A stretch of 64,000 nt of DNA from Pseudomonadota bacterium (lineage in GTDB: Bacteria; Pseudomonadota; Gammaproteobacteria; Steroidobacterales; Woeseiaceae), in contig JADFHE010000003.1 of assembly GCA_022567295.1 (NCBI GenBank), positions 38,721-102,720 of the forward strand. Direction: 5' to 3'. Made by a program: the position numbers and the translations under genes. The notes beneath the pieces were generated by a model that did not search any database, was not told the DNA's origin, and saw nothing but the letters and a program-made list of their open reading frames with translations. This document shows positions 18,998 to 27,550 of this stretch, one piece after another. The first letter of the stretch is position 1, and every line of letters starts with the position of its first letter.

Positions 18998-20365
18998 TTA
19001 CCCGCTCTTAACGTTGCTGGCGGCCATGACGTCCGCAAAGGCCGCTATGTATGTCTCGATGTCCTGTGCAGTTTTCGTTTCCGTAACGCAGACCAGCAGC
19101 GCATCCGCACCTGCGTACGACGTCAGGTCAAATCCGCCGAGAATGTCTCGCTCAGCCAGCCTATCCAGCAACGGCGCAACGGGTCGATCCAGTTTTAACG
19201 CGACTTCGTGAAAGAACGGTCCGTCAAAGAGTCGTTCGACTCCGTTGATCGAGCACAATCCGTCCACGAGTGCTGTCGTATTAGCGTGCGACGCATTCGC
19301 GATACTGACGAGACCCTCGTAGCCCAGCAGAGACATATAAATCGTAGCTGCGGTGACCATGAGGCCCTGATTGGTGCAGATGTTCGAGGTTGCTTTGGAG
19401 CGACGAATATGCTGTTCGCGTGCCTGCAATGTCAGAACGAAACCGGGCTTCCCGTCAAGATCAGTTGTACGTCCGACAATCCGGCCCGGCATCTGACGAA
19501 CGTGTTTTTGTTTGCACGTCATGAAGCCAAAGTACGGCCCACCCGATGACAACGGGACTCCCAGCGGCTGCCCTTCACCGCAGGCGATGTCAGCACCCTG
19601 TTCGCCCCACTGCCCCGGGGGCTTGAGTAGTGCCAGCGAAATTGGGTTGACGACAGCCAGGACGAGAGCACCCTGAGCGTGTGCCCAGTTGGTCAGCCGG
19701 TCTACATCATCCAGCGTTCCGGCAAAAGACGGCTGTTGCAGCACTACAGCGACGGGTTCACGGCCGTCGGACAATTGCTCAAAGTTAATGTTGCCGCTCA
19801 TAGAATCCCGCGGCAGGCGCTCGAACGTCAGCCCCTGGGCTCCGCATATAGCGGCTGCTACTTGCTCGTAAACCGGATTTACGCCGGGCGCCAGCAATAT
19901 GCGACCTGTCTTCACTCGCCGATTGCTGCGAACGGCCATCAACGACGCTTCAGCGAGCGCCGACGCACCATCATATAACGAGGCATTGCTGACAGCGAGC
20001 CCGGTCAGCTCCGTCATCATCGTCTGGTATTCGTATATCGTCTGCAGCGTGCCTTGACTGGCCTCGGCCTGATACGGCGTATACGCGCTGTAGAACTCGC
20101 CGCGTGTGGAAATGTCCCAGACTGCTGTCGGTATGTGATGCTCGTAAGCACCGGCGCCAATAAAGCACATCGGCGTACCGTCCAATTTCGCGCGCTCGCG
20201 CATCAATCTCGAGATTTCCATCTCGCTCAAAGCGTCGGGCACATGGTGCAAATGCTCGATCATCAGTTCCGCAGGAATCTCGTCAAACAGATCGGCAATG
20301 GAGTCGGCCCCGATTGTCTTGAGCATCTCCTGCGTGTCTTTCTCGGTATGAGGTATGAAAGGCAT
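18998..20365 (-). CDS. gcvPA: Glycine dehydrogenase (decarboxylating) subunit 1
   Basis: Partner subunit of GcvPB in the two-gene form of the glycine decarboxylase. Typical features are [13 protein letters not shown] at the N-terminus, the [12 protein letters not shown] segment, [37 protein letters not shown], and a C-terminal GGFDL turn. Length 455 aa fits the split form. It follows gcvH by eight bases. A split P-protein is common in Xanthomonadales-like and many deep gammaproteobacteria, whereas E. coli has a single fused gcvP. Confidence 0.95.
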   Translation of the reverse strand: MPFIPHTEKDTQEMLKTIGADSIADLFDEIPAELMIEHLHHVPDALSEMEISRLMRERAKLDGTPMCFIGAGAYEHHIPTAVWDISTRGEFYSAYTPYQAEASQGTLQTIYEYQTMMTELTGLAVSNASLYDGASALAEASLMAVRSNRRVKTGRILLAPGVNPVYEQVAAAICGAQGLTFERLPRDSMSGNINFEQLSDGREPVAVVLQQPSFAGTLDDVDRLTNWAHAQGALVLAVVNPISLALLKPPGQWGEQGADIACGEGQPLGVPLSSGGPYFGFMTCKQKHVRQMPGRIVGRTTDLDGKPGFVLTLQAREQHIRRSKATSNICTNQGLMVTAATIYMSLLGYEGLVSIANASHANTTALVDGLCSINGVERLFDGPFFHEVALKLDRPVAPLLDRLAERDILGGFDLTSYAGADALLVCVTETKTAQDIETYIAAFADVMAASNVKSG

Positions 20366-20373
20366 TGCTCTTG

Positions 20374-20769
20374 TCAGTCGTCCAGGTTGTCGATAAATTC
20401 TTGATATTCGTCCGGTGACATCAACGCACTTTCGTCTATTCCGCCGGCCGGTCGCATGCGAACAATCCAGCCATCCCCGTACGCGTCCGAGTTAATATTC
20501 TCCGGATCATCGGCCAGAACTTCGTTCACGGCAACGATATTGCCACCCATCGGTGCATACACGTCGGAAGCCGCTTTTACAGACTCGACCACGGCCATCT
20601 CGCCGCCTTCCTCGATGTCCTGCCCGACTTCTGGTAGCTCGACGTAGACCAGATCGCCCAACGCGCCCTGCGCGTGGTCGGTAATCCCAATCGTAACTGA
20701 GCCATCTTCCTCTCGCCGCAACCACTCGTGGTCTTTTGTGAACAGAAGATCTCCAGGTAATTCATTCAT
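20374..20769 (-). CDS. gcvH: Glycine cleavage system H protein
   Basis: Lipoyl carrier that shuttles the aminomethyl intermediate among P, T and L proteins. The lipoylated lysine is Lys65 in [14 protein letters not shown], the universal H-protein signature. FTKDHEWLR at the N-terminus and the GDGWIVRM strand near the end are also conserved. Length 131 aa. Its start overlaps the gcvT stop by eight bases, so it is coupled to gcvT. Confidence 0.96.
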   Translation of the reverse strand: MNELPGDLLFTKDHEWLRREEDGSVTIGITDHAQGALGDLVYVELPEVGQDIEEGGEMAVVESVKAASDVYAPMGGNIVAVNEVLADDPENINSDAYGDGWIVRMRPAGGIDESALMSPDEYQEFIDNLDD

Positions 20770-21871
20770 CGTGCTTCTCCCATAAGTTTATTCGAATCTG
20801 TCCGTTGCGTACAAATGGCGTCTTAACGACGCGTACGTTCAGGAGTTTGCCTCTGACGTCGACCACTGCGCGGTCATAATCGCCGGATGGCACTCGCGCC
20901 AGTGCAATTGATTTGCCAATAGTCGGCGAGTAACCGCCGCTCGTGATGACACCCTCACCGACTCCCTCGACGATGACTTTCTGCTGGTTCCTGAGCACAC
21001 CACGGTCTTCCAGCAGCAGACCGACGAAGCGCTGTACACCCGCGGAGTTCCGAAGCGCGGCAAGCGCTGTGCGGCCGATGAAGTCGCGATTCTCAGGCTC
21101 CCATGCGACGGTCCAGTTGAGTCCGGCCTCAAGGGGCGAGATGGTTTCGTCCATGTCGGTGCCGTACAGGTTCATCGCAGCTTCCAGGCGCAATGTGTCA
21201 CGAGCGCCCAGTCCACACGGTGCTACGCCGGCGGCGAGCAAGCGGTCCCATACGACCGGCGCTTCGGCGGCAGGCATGCAGATTTCCCAGCCGTCCTCAC
21301 CGGTGTAACCCGTACGTGCAACGAACATGTCGCCCGCCCGCAGGCCATTGAACGGTTTTAACGCCAGCGCCGCTTTGCGATATTCGGCACCAATACACGG
21401 TGCCGCAAGTTCTCTTGCATTGGGTCCCTGTACAGCAACCATGGCCAGTTCGGCGCGCTCGGCAACGGCAACATAGTAAGGGCCAGCCTGATTACGAATC
21501 CAGGCCAGATCTTTGTCGCGGGTGGCAGCATTGACGATCAGCCGGTAGTCGGTGTCGGACATGAAGTAGATGATCAGGTCATCGATCACGCCACCGTCGG
21601 TATTCAGCATGCAGGTGTAAAGCGCCTTGCCGTACTCCTTTAGCTTGGCGACGTCGTTCGCCACCAGGTATTGCAGAAATTCAGTGGCACGCTCGCCGGA
21701 CAGATCGACGATTGTCATATGGGATACATCGAACACGCCCGCGTATCGCCGTACGGCGTGATGCTCCTCTTTTTGTGAGCCGTAGTGCAGCGGCATATCC
21801 CAGCCGCCGAAATCGACAATGCGAGCACCGGCCTCGTGATGTTTGTTGAACAACGGCGTTTTGGATCCCAT
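20762..21871 (-). CDS. gcvT: Aminomethyltransferase (glycine cleavage T protein)
   Basis: Transfers the methylene group from lipoyl-GcvH to tetrahydrofolate and releases ammonia. The N-terminal [25 protein letters not shown], the catalytic-region HMTIVDLSG, and [10 protein letters not shown] with LEAAMNLYG are clear. The track ORF runs through the riboswitch to 22135; the true start is the ATG at 21871, just downstream of the riboswitch terminator and preceded by AAGAGC. This gives 369 aa. It heads gcvT-gcvH-gcvPA-tpx-gcvPB. The L protein is not in this window. Confidence 0.95.
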   Translation of the reverse strand: MGSKTPLFNKHHEAGARIVDFGGWDMPLHYGSQKEEHHAVRRYAGVFDVSHMTIVDLSGERATEFLQYLVANDVAKLKEYGKALYTCMLNTDGGVIDDLIIYFMSDTDYRLIVNAATRDKDLAWIRNQAGPYYVAVAERAELAMVAVQGPNARELAAPCIGAEYRKAALALKPFNGLRAGDMFVARTGYTGEDGWEICMPAAEAPVVWDRLLAAGVAPCGLGARDTLRLEAAMNLYGTDMDETISPLEAGLNWTVAWEPENRDFIGRTALAALRNSAGVQRFVGLLLEDRGVLRNQQKVIVEGVGEGVITSGGYSPTIGKSIALARVPSGDYDRAVVDVRGKLLNVRVVKTPFVRNGQIRINLWEKHDE

Positions 21872-21896
21872 TAGCTCTTGTATCTCTATGCAACAA

Positions 21897-21930
21897 TTAA
21901 AAAGAGTGGCAGGCGCATCCGGCCTGCCAC
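21897..21930 (-). terminator. Intrinsic terminator of the glycine riboswitch
   Basis: Reading the minus strand, GTGGCAGGC and GCCTGCCAC form a nine-base-pair perfect stem around a seven-base loop, followed at once by a T-rich run (TCTTTTTAA). It lies between the second aptamer and the gcvT ATG, about 25 bases before it, the right place for riboswitch-controlled premature termination. Confidence 0.85.
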
Positions 21931-21931
21931 C

Positions 21932-22112
21932 CCTCTGTCCTTGGTTACCTGAGAGATCAATGACCATGTCCTGCGAGACTGGGTCACATACCCCTTCGGT
22001 GGGCCGTTTCGGCCGCTCTCCAGAGCTAATCAGCGTACTCAGTCCTTCTGCCTGAGCGTTTCCGGGCGTGTTGCGCCTTCGGCGCCCCGATTGAACGGGG
22101 TCTCTTCTGGGC
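21932..22112 (-). promoter_or_regulatory. Tandem glycine riboswitch (two aptamers)
   Basis: On the minus strand upstream of gcvT two glycine-aptamer cores follow each other. The first has GCGCCGAAGGCGCAAC and then CGCTCAGGCAGAAGGACTGAG. The second has CTCTGGAGAGCGG, ACCGAAGGGG and then TCTCTCAGGTAACCAAGGACAGAG. These are the diagnostic CCGAAGG and CTCAGG...AAGGACAGAG elements of the class, and the short linker is typical of the cooperative tandem form. The second aptamer has an extended helix (AGTCTCGCAGGACATGG region). With the adjacent terminator it should turn the gcv operon on when glycine is plentiful; the direction of control is inferred from gcvT family members. Confidence 0.95.
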
Positions 22113-22214
22113 ACGCTATGGATTAGTGCGCGCAATCATAGCCAAGTGCGTCCGCGGTTGCCAGCAGCCTATAGGCAAGTAACAATTGCAGGCAATCGAA
22201 TCCGGGACTTACGA

Positions 22215-23960
22215 ATGAAGACCACAAAAATCGTGCTGACGACGCTGCTCGTATCCATGTCCAGCGCATGCTACGCGAATGCCAGCAGCGAATTTACGAC
22301 ACTATTGGATGAACACTGGGAGTGGCAACTCGCAGCCTCACCGACGATGGCGTCCCAACTGGGCGATCGGCGCTACAACGATCAGTGGCCCGATCAGAAT
22401 TTGCAGGCCATCGAGCAACGCCATGACGACATCCGGGAATTTCTGCGGCGAGCGTACGCTATTGACCGCAAAGATCTCTCAATCGACAACCAGCTGAACT
22501 ACGAACTCTTTAGGCGCCAGCTCGAGGACACAGTTGACGCGTATCAATTCAATAACCACTTGATGCCGTTCTCTCATCGTGGCGGTGTGCAGAATCTCGA
22601 CAACCTGACGAATAGTCTGCGCCTTACAACGGTAGAAGATTTTGAAGACTGGCTGGCACGGATCTCAAAAATCGATGACGTTATCGAACAAACCATCGCG
22701 CTGGCAGAGAAAGGTCGAAAGTCCGGCTACATGGCGCCAAAGATTCTGATGCAGCGCATTCCGAATCAGCTCTCACGGCAGGTCGTCGAAATCGCCACTG
22801 CAAGTCCGTTGTTCATGGCATTCGAAAATATGCCGGATTCCATTTCGGCTGCAGATCGTGAGCGTCTGCGCGCAGACGCGATGGAAATTATCGAGGACAA
22901 AGTGTTGCCGGCGTATCGCAAACTGGATCGCTATTTCAATAAAAAATATCTGCCGGCCGCCCGTGAAAGTGTTGGTTTGTCCGCGCTGCCAAACGGCACG
23001 GCTGCGTACGAATACCTCGTGCGCTCGTTTACTACGACGCGGATGACGCCCGACGACATTCATCGCCTTGGGCTCGAGGAGGTCAAACGCATCCGCGATG
23101 AGATGGCGAAAGTCATTGAAGAAGTCGGATTCGAGGGTAGCTTTCAGGATTTTCTCGTTTTCCTGCGCACTGATCCGCAGTTCTACTACGACACTCCGGA
23201 AGCGCTCTATGAAGCCTATCTTGCAACCAGCAAGCGCATCGATCCTGAGCTCGTGAATCTCTTTGCGACGCTGCCGCGCATGCCTTATGGAGTGAAACCC
23301 ATTCCCGACTCCATCGCAGCGGACACTACGACGGCATATTATTCACGACCGGCGGCCGATGGCAGTCGTGCCGGTATCTACTGGGTAAATCTGTATCGCC
23401 CTGACGTGCGCCCGAAATACGAAATCGAAGTCCTGAGCGTGCATGAAGCGATGCCCGGTCATCATTTACAGATCGCACTGCAACAGGAACTCGGTGACGT
23501 GCCGGATTTTCGTCGCTTTCTCGGTTTCACAGCCTTTGTCGAGGGCTGGGGATTGTACAGCGAGCGGCTGGGTTATGAACTGGGTCTCTATAAAGATCCT
23601 TACTCGCGCTTCGGGCAGCTCACTTACGACATGTGGCGCGCCGTTCGTCTCGTCGTTGACACGGGACTGCATTACAAAGGCTGGACACGGCAGCAGGCGA
23701 TTGATTTCTTCAAGGACAACGCCGCCAAAACCGAACATGACATCATCAATGAGATCGATCGTTACATTGGCAATCCAGGACAGGCCCTGGCGTACAAGAT
23801 CGGGCAACTCAAAATGTTGATGTTGCGAGAACGCGCGGAGCGCCGGCTTGGTGAGAAATTCGATGTCCGGGCGTTCCACGATCAGCTTCTCGGCGCCGGT
23901 GCATTACCGCTAGATCTACTCGAGCAGCGCATGGACGAATGGTTGGCAGACCAACCCTAA
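22215..23960 (+). CDS. Secreted DUF885 zinc-peptidase-like protein
   Basis: DUF885 proteins resemble M32-type zinc carboxypeptidases and are often exported. The start at ATG 22215 (not the track start at 22146) gives 581 aa with a signal peptide (VLTTLLVSMSSACYA); the Cys in SSACYA might be a lipobox, but Tyr after Cys and the late position make ordinary signal peptidase cleavage equally likely. The metal motif HEAMPGHHLQ, around residue 410, is the DUF885 version of HExxH with the extra histidine. Downstream FVEGWGLYSERLGYELG carries the likely third ligand glutamate. GQALAYKIGQLKM near the C-terminus is also typical. It is divergent from gcvT, and its stop overlaps the convergent VOC gene. 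Confidence 0.9.
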   Translation: MKTTKIVLTTLLVSMSSACYANASSEFTTLLDEHWEWQLAASPTMASQLGDRRYNDQWPDQNLQAIEQRHDDIREFLRRAYAIDRKDLSIDNQLNYELFRRQLEDTVDAYQFNNHLMPFSHRGGVQNLDNLTNSLRLTTVEDFEDWLARISKIDDVIEQTIALAEKGRKSGYMAPKILMQRIPNQLSRQVVEIATASPLFMAFENMPDSISAADRERLRADAMEIIEDKVLPAYRKLDRYFNKKYLPAARESVGLSALPNGTAAYEYLVRSFTTTRMTPDDIHRLGLEEVKRIRDEMAKVIEEVGFEGSFQDFLVFLRTDPQFYYDTPEALYEAYLATSKRIDPELVNLFATLPRMPYGVKPIPDSIAADTTTAYYSRPAADGSRAGIYWVNLYRPDVRPKYEIEVLSVHEAMPGHHLQIALQQELGDVPDFRRFLGFTAFVEGWGLYSERLGYELGLYKDPYSRFGQLTYDMWRAVRLVVDTGLHYKGWTRQQAIDFFKDNAAKTEHDIINEIDRYIGNPGQALAYKIGQLKMLMLRERAERRLGEKFDVRAFHDQLLGAGALPLDLLEQRMDEWLADQP

Positions 23961-24382
23961 TCCGGCATTTCGTAGTCGTTTCGCTCTTTCGGATCGTCCG
24001 ACAAATATTGCACGAACTCCCAGTCGTTGCCGTCCGCATCGTAAAAATAAACGCGCTTGCGGTGTGGATGATTGTTCGGATAGGTCGAATCCCTGAACCC
24101 TGCCGCTGAGAGCCTGGCACGCACTGCATCCACGTCGTCAACCTCGTAACCGAGATGGTTGATGCCGGGCTTGCCTGCATAGGGCACCCACTTCTCTGTG
24201 GGCTCATTGGTTGACTCGTTCAAAGCAATATAGGTGTCATCGGTTCCGATGTGCATCCAGCGTTGACCTTCGTTGTGCCCCTCGCGCCGAATTTGAAACT
24301 CGGGCAAAGCGGCAATCAGAAAGCGAACCGTGTCGTCAATATTGCGAACATTCATATTCGCGTGCTCGAGTCGAATAGTCAT
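23957..24382 (-). CDS. VOC-family (glyoxalase/bleomycin-resistance fold) protein
   Basis: Small metalloenzyme-fold protein of 141 aa with the two beta-alpha-beta-beta-beta repeats of the vicinal oxygen chelate family. Likely metal-ligand positions are His in LEHANMNVRN, His in INHLGYEVDDV and the Glu in NDWEFVQYL; the motif YFYDADGNDWEF is characteristic of glyoxalase-I-like proteins. The real substrate cannot be told. An AAGGAG site precedes the ATG. It converges on the DUF885 gene with overlapping stop codons and is divergent from the XRE-cupin regulator, which may control it. Confidence 0.82.
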   Translation of the reverse strand: MTIRLEHANMNVRNIDDTVRFLIAALPEFQIRREGHNEGQRWMHIGTDDTYIALNESTNEPTEKWVPYAGKPGINHLGYEVDDVDAVRARLSAAGFRDSTYPNNHPHRKRVYFYDADGNDWEFVQYLSDDPKERNDYEMPD

Positions 24383-24440
24383 AGCGGTCTCCTTGTGCTG
24401 TCCGGCAGTCTGATCCCCACTAGACAGTAAAACAACGGAA

Positions 24441-24469
24441 TTGCTATTTTAGTAGCCAATTGATATTTT
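24441..24469 (+). promoter_or_regulatory. Predicted promoter and dyad operator of the XRE-cupin gene
   Basis: TTGCTA, a 17-base spacer and TATTTT form a sigma70-like promoter. The predicted start lies at or next to the ATG at 24476 and there is no Shine-Dalgarno site, so the transcript may be leaderless. Within the promoter, TTGCTA...TAGCCAA forms an imperfect dyad that could be an operator for the adjacent regulator. Confidence 0.45.
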
Positions 24470-24475
24470 GCCAGC

Positions 24476-25024
24476 ATGACTGATATCAAACGAAACCTTG
24501 CCAACAATATCCGCCGGCTACGCGAGTCGCGCAATATGTCTCAACAGCAGATCGCGAAGCTCTCAGGAATTCCACGGCCGACCTGGGCGAGCCTCGAAAC
24601 TGGCACAGCAAATCCGACGCTGACGGTGCTCAACAAAGCTGCCAGCGCTTTGAATGTTTCGATCGAGGAGTTGGTCGGTTCACCACGCAGTGAGTTTGAA
24701 TTTATTCCGGCCAAAAAGGTACGTGAGCGCAGACGTCAGGATGCTAAATTGCGACCGCTGGTCCCCGTGGCGCTACCGGGCCTGGAAATATCCCGGACCG
24801 AGCTAGCGCCCGGTGGGCGCATGGTTGGAGTGCCGCACACGACCGGCACGCGCGAATATCTGACCTGCGAGCGCGGCCAGGTCGAACTCATCGCGGGTGG
24901 TGAGCATCACTTGCTCAACGCAGGCGACATGCTGGTATTTCGCGGCGACCAGCCGCACTCGTATCGGAACCCGGACCCAAAGCGCAAATCGATATCGATA
25001 TCCGTCGTTTGCTTCGCCAGCTGA
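24476..25024 (+). CDS. XRE-family regulator with C-terminal cupin domain
   Basis: 182-aa transcription factor. Residues about 8-62 form a lambda-repressor-like HTH (IRRLRESRNMSQQQIAKLSGIPRPTWASLETG). The C-terminal half is a single cupin barrel (ELAPGGRMVGVPHT ... REYLTCERGQVELI ... LLNAGDMLVFRGDQPHSY) that would sense a small ligand. Relatives control amino-acid, polyamine or detoxification genes. It is divergent from the VOC gene, the obvious candidate target, and the shared intergenic region contains a dyad. The ligand is unknown. Confidence 0.88.
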   Translation: MTDIKRNLANNIRRLRESRNMSQQQIAKLSGIPRPTWASLETGTANPTLTVLNKAASALNVSIEELVGSPRSEFEFIPAKKVRERRRQDAKLRPLVPVALPGLEISRTELAPGGRMVGVPHTTGTREYLTCERGQVELIAGGEHHLLNAGDMLVFRGDQPHSYRNPDPKRKSISISVVCFAS

Positions 25025-25063
25025 AGCCTCTGCCGGGGATTCGTTGCAGTCCTGCTTCGCTCA

Positions 25064-26014
25064 TCAAGCCGGGAATTCCTGCCTCGCTATAGCCGCGCGC
25101 ATTTCGGGCGTCGCCGACGAATCATAGATTTCATCGATACGTCTAACGCGATTCGAAAGTCCCGCACAGTTCGCGATTTGAATATTCAGTCCCGGGCGCG
25201 CATTCATTTCGAGAATGAGGGGACCGCGATCATTGTCGATGACCATGTCCACGCCGAGATAACCCAGCCCCGTCACGTCATAACCTCGAGCGGACGATTC
25301 CAGAATGAAATCCCAGTGCGGGATTTGGAGGTCAGCCACCAGCGCGCCGGTATCAGGATGTTCCTCTACCACCACGTCGTCCAGAACTCCGTTAAGTGTC
25401 TTGCCGGTGGAGATATCCACGCCTACACCGACGGCACCTTGATGCAGATTCGCCTTCCCGTCTGAAGCACGTGTCGGCAAGCGCACCATCGCCATCGCCG
25501 GGTAGCCACGGTACACAACGACGCGGATATCCGGCACGCCCTGATAGCTGACCTCGGCAAACGTCGGATCAAAGCGTACGCAATACTCGATCAACGCCTT
25601 GTCACGGTTACCGCTCAGACTGTACTGGCCACCGACGATGTTTGAAATGTGGTGCAGAATCTCACCTTCCGAAATCAGCATGCCGTTGCTGAGACGAAAA
25701 CTGTCCCGCTTGTGCTGGTTGCGCCCGATCACGACCAGAATGCCGTCACCGCCGCTGCCTCGCGCAGGCTTAATGACGAAGCTGCTTCGATCACCAACCA
25801 TGGCCGCAAAGTTTCTAGCCTCTGCCTGATGCGCTATTACACCGTACAGATCCGGCACAGCCATGCCCGCCGCGAGGGCGAGCTCTTTAGTGAGCACTTT
25901 ATCGTCGACCCTCGGAAACAAACGGCGCGGATTGAGCCGCATGATAAAATCAGTATTGCGCTCGTTGAGCCCGAGGACTCCGATAGCTCGCAGTTTTTTC
26001 GCCGCCAAGACCAT
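25064..26014 (-). CDS. Alpha-L-glutamate ligase-like ATP-grasp protein
   Basis: RimK-related ATP-grasp enzyme of 316 aa. The ATP-grasp elements are visible: FVIKPARGSGGDGILVV (nucleotide lysine and glycine loop), GGQYSLSG, RVVVYRGYPAMAMVRLP and the metal-binding LEMNARPGLNIQIAN. The N-terminus NERNTDFIMRLNPRRLFPRVDDKVLTK is typical of the RimK-related subgroup annotated alpha-L-glutamate ligase-like. It should form an amide bond between an amino group and a carboxylate, substrate unknown. It shares a base with the end of the upstream membrane protein gene, a pairing that recurs in proteobacteria. Confidence 0.85.
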   Translation of the reverse strand: MVLAAKKLRAIGVLGLNERNTDFIMRLNPRRLFPRVDDKVLTKELALAAGMAVPDLYGVIAHQAEARNFAAMVGDRSSFVIKPARGSGGDGILVVIGRNQHKRDSFRLSNGMLISEGEILHHISNIVGGQYSLSGNRDKALIEYCVRFDPTFAEVSYQGVPDIRVVVYRGYPAMAMVRLPTRASDGKANLHQGAVGVGVDISTGKTLNGVLDDVVVEEHPDTGALVADLQIPHWDFILESSARGYDVTGLGYLGVDMVIDNDRGPLILEMNARPGLNIQIANCAGLSNRVRRIDEIYDSSATPEMRAAIARQEFPA

Positions 26015-27534
26015 CAGCCGCGCGCGAGCTCTTTAAAGCGCCGCAGCTCGGTCAGGCGATAACCTGTGTATCGACCCATAAGTATGACGCTTGCCAGAAT
26101 GATCAGCAGCAACTCAGGGAATGTAAAGATTAAGTGTTCAAGCCATGTCATACCCATGAAAGTATAAGCCGCGACGGCGACGACCAGGCTACCGAGCCCG
26201 CCACGGATCGCATCGGCCGGGCCGCGTTCCTCCCATACCACTGACATGCGCTCGATCGTCATCGCGATAATGACCATAGGAAACAGCGCGACAGACAGAC
26301 CGGTTTCCATACCCATGCGATGTGACGTCATACTGATAAACAGCATCAGCATAACGACGACAATAAGAACCGCACTCAGTCGTGGCACCAGTAACAATCG
26401 CAATCGATCCAACAGGAAGCGGATCGTCAGACCCAGCGTCACAAGCAATGTAAACAAAATCAGGCCCCAAAAAAGCTTGGTTTCGCGAAACGCGAGTGCA
26501 ATTAGTACGGGCATGAAAGTACCGAAGGCGTCGATGCCGACAATATTGCGCATGATCACCATGATCAACGCACCAATCGGAATCATCAACAACACTCCGT
26601 ATACCGCCTGCGTTCGAATCGGCAGGCTGTACAGGGAAAAGTCGACGGCGCTGGCACCGCGCTGAGCAACTTGCCTCTCTGCGATCGCCACAGCATCCAC
26701 GTGATTTTCCTGAATTGCAAACTCAACCTGAATTTTGCTGCCGCCCTCGATACTCACGAGCGGCTCGTTGCCACGCCACCACACCAGGAATCGATCGGGC
26801 AAATTTTCTTCGCCGGTCGCCGGATTGAAATACAGCCAGCGATCACCGTCGTGCACTTCGAGCCAGGACACCAGCGTTGCGCTGCGCTGACGGCCCGCCA
26901 GTGGAAATCCGTGCACAATTCGAGCGGGTATGCGTGCAGACGCCAACAACATTGTGACAACGTCGACGAAGTCAGAATCCATGGAAACATCGGAAAGCAG
27001 TAACTCGACGTTCGGATCTGGAGAAGGGTCGTTCATTCGGCGCAGCAATTCGGTAGTAAATGAAGCCGTGTCTGCAGAGTGATCATTGACGTCATCGACG
27101 AGCACTTCGACAGCGGTGTTCATAGGCTCATTGATTACCGGCAGCGGCGGAAACGGCGGCGTCGTATCCGACTCGTCGACACTATCGTCTTCGTAAACGG
27201 ATATACGGTAGTAAATCCTCTGCTCGCCATCGGCGCGTCGAATGGCCCATTGTGCTTCGCGACCGCCACTGCCGTAGTTCAGACTAAAGCCGTAACCGCG
27301 TGACACGGAGTTCTCATTGAGCATTCGAAATCCCGGCGTCAAAGTCGGTACGTGTAACTGCACTTTAATTGATCCCGGACCGCTGTCGAAACTGATGGCG
27401 GACTCGATCGTCCACACAGGCTTTTCCTGATCCTCGGTCAACGGAAATCCCAGTACCTGCCATTTATAGAAAAAGACAGACAACCCAATGACCGACAGCA
27501 ATGCCGCCAAACCATATACGTAACCGTGCTTCAT
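26014..27534 (-). CDS. Inactive-transglutaminase 7-TM membrane protein (UUP1 family)
   Basis: 506-aa inner-membrane protein. An N-terminal anchor (GLAALLSVIGLSVFFYKW) is followed by a periplasmic region of about 280 residues with a transglutaminase-like fold. In that region the catalytic cysteine is not evident (LLASARIPARIVHGFPLAGRQRSATLVSWLEVHDGDRWLYFNP). About seven hydrophobic helices then run to the C-terminus. The family is known as inactive transglutaminase fused to seven TM helices. It is encoded directly upstream of the ATP-grasp ligase with which it is regularly paired. Relatives often have a retropepsin-like protease neighbour; none is visible here. The function is not established. 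Confidence 0.85.
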   Translation of the reverse strand: MKHGYVYGLAALLSVIGLSVFFYKWQVLGFPLTEDQEKPVWTIESAISFDSGPGSIKVQLHVPTLTPGFRMLNENSVSRGYGFSLNYGSGGREAQWAIRRADGEQRIYYRISVYEDDSVDESDTTPPFPPLPVINEPMNTAVEVLVDDVNDHSADTASFTTELLRRMNDPSPDPNVELLLSDVSMDSDFVDVVTMLLASARIPARIVHGFPLAGRQRSATLVSWLEVHDGDRWLYFNPATGEENLPDRFLVWWRGNEPLVSIEGGSKIQVEFAIQENHVDAVAIAERQVAQRGASAVDFSLYSLPIRTQAVYGVLLMIPIGALIMVIMRNIVGIDAFGTFMPVLIALAFRETKLFWGLILFTLLVTLGLTIRFLLDRLRLLLVPRLSAVLIVVVMLMLFISMTSHRMGMETGLSVALFPMVIIAMTIERMSVVWEERGPADAIRGGLGSLVVAVAAYTFMGMTWLEHLIFTFPELLLIILASVILMGRYTGYRLTELRRFKELARG

Positions 27535-27550
27535 TGTCCCCTCGTAGGCG

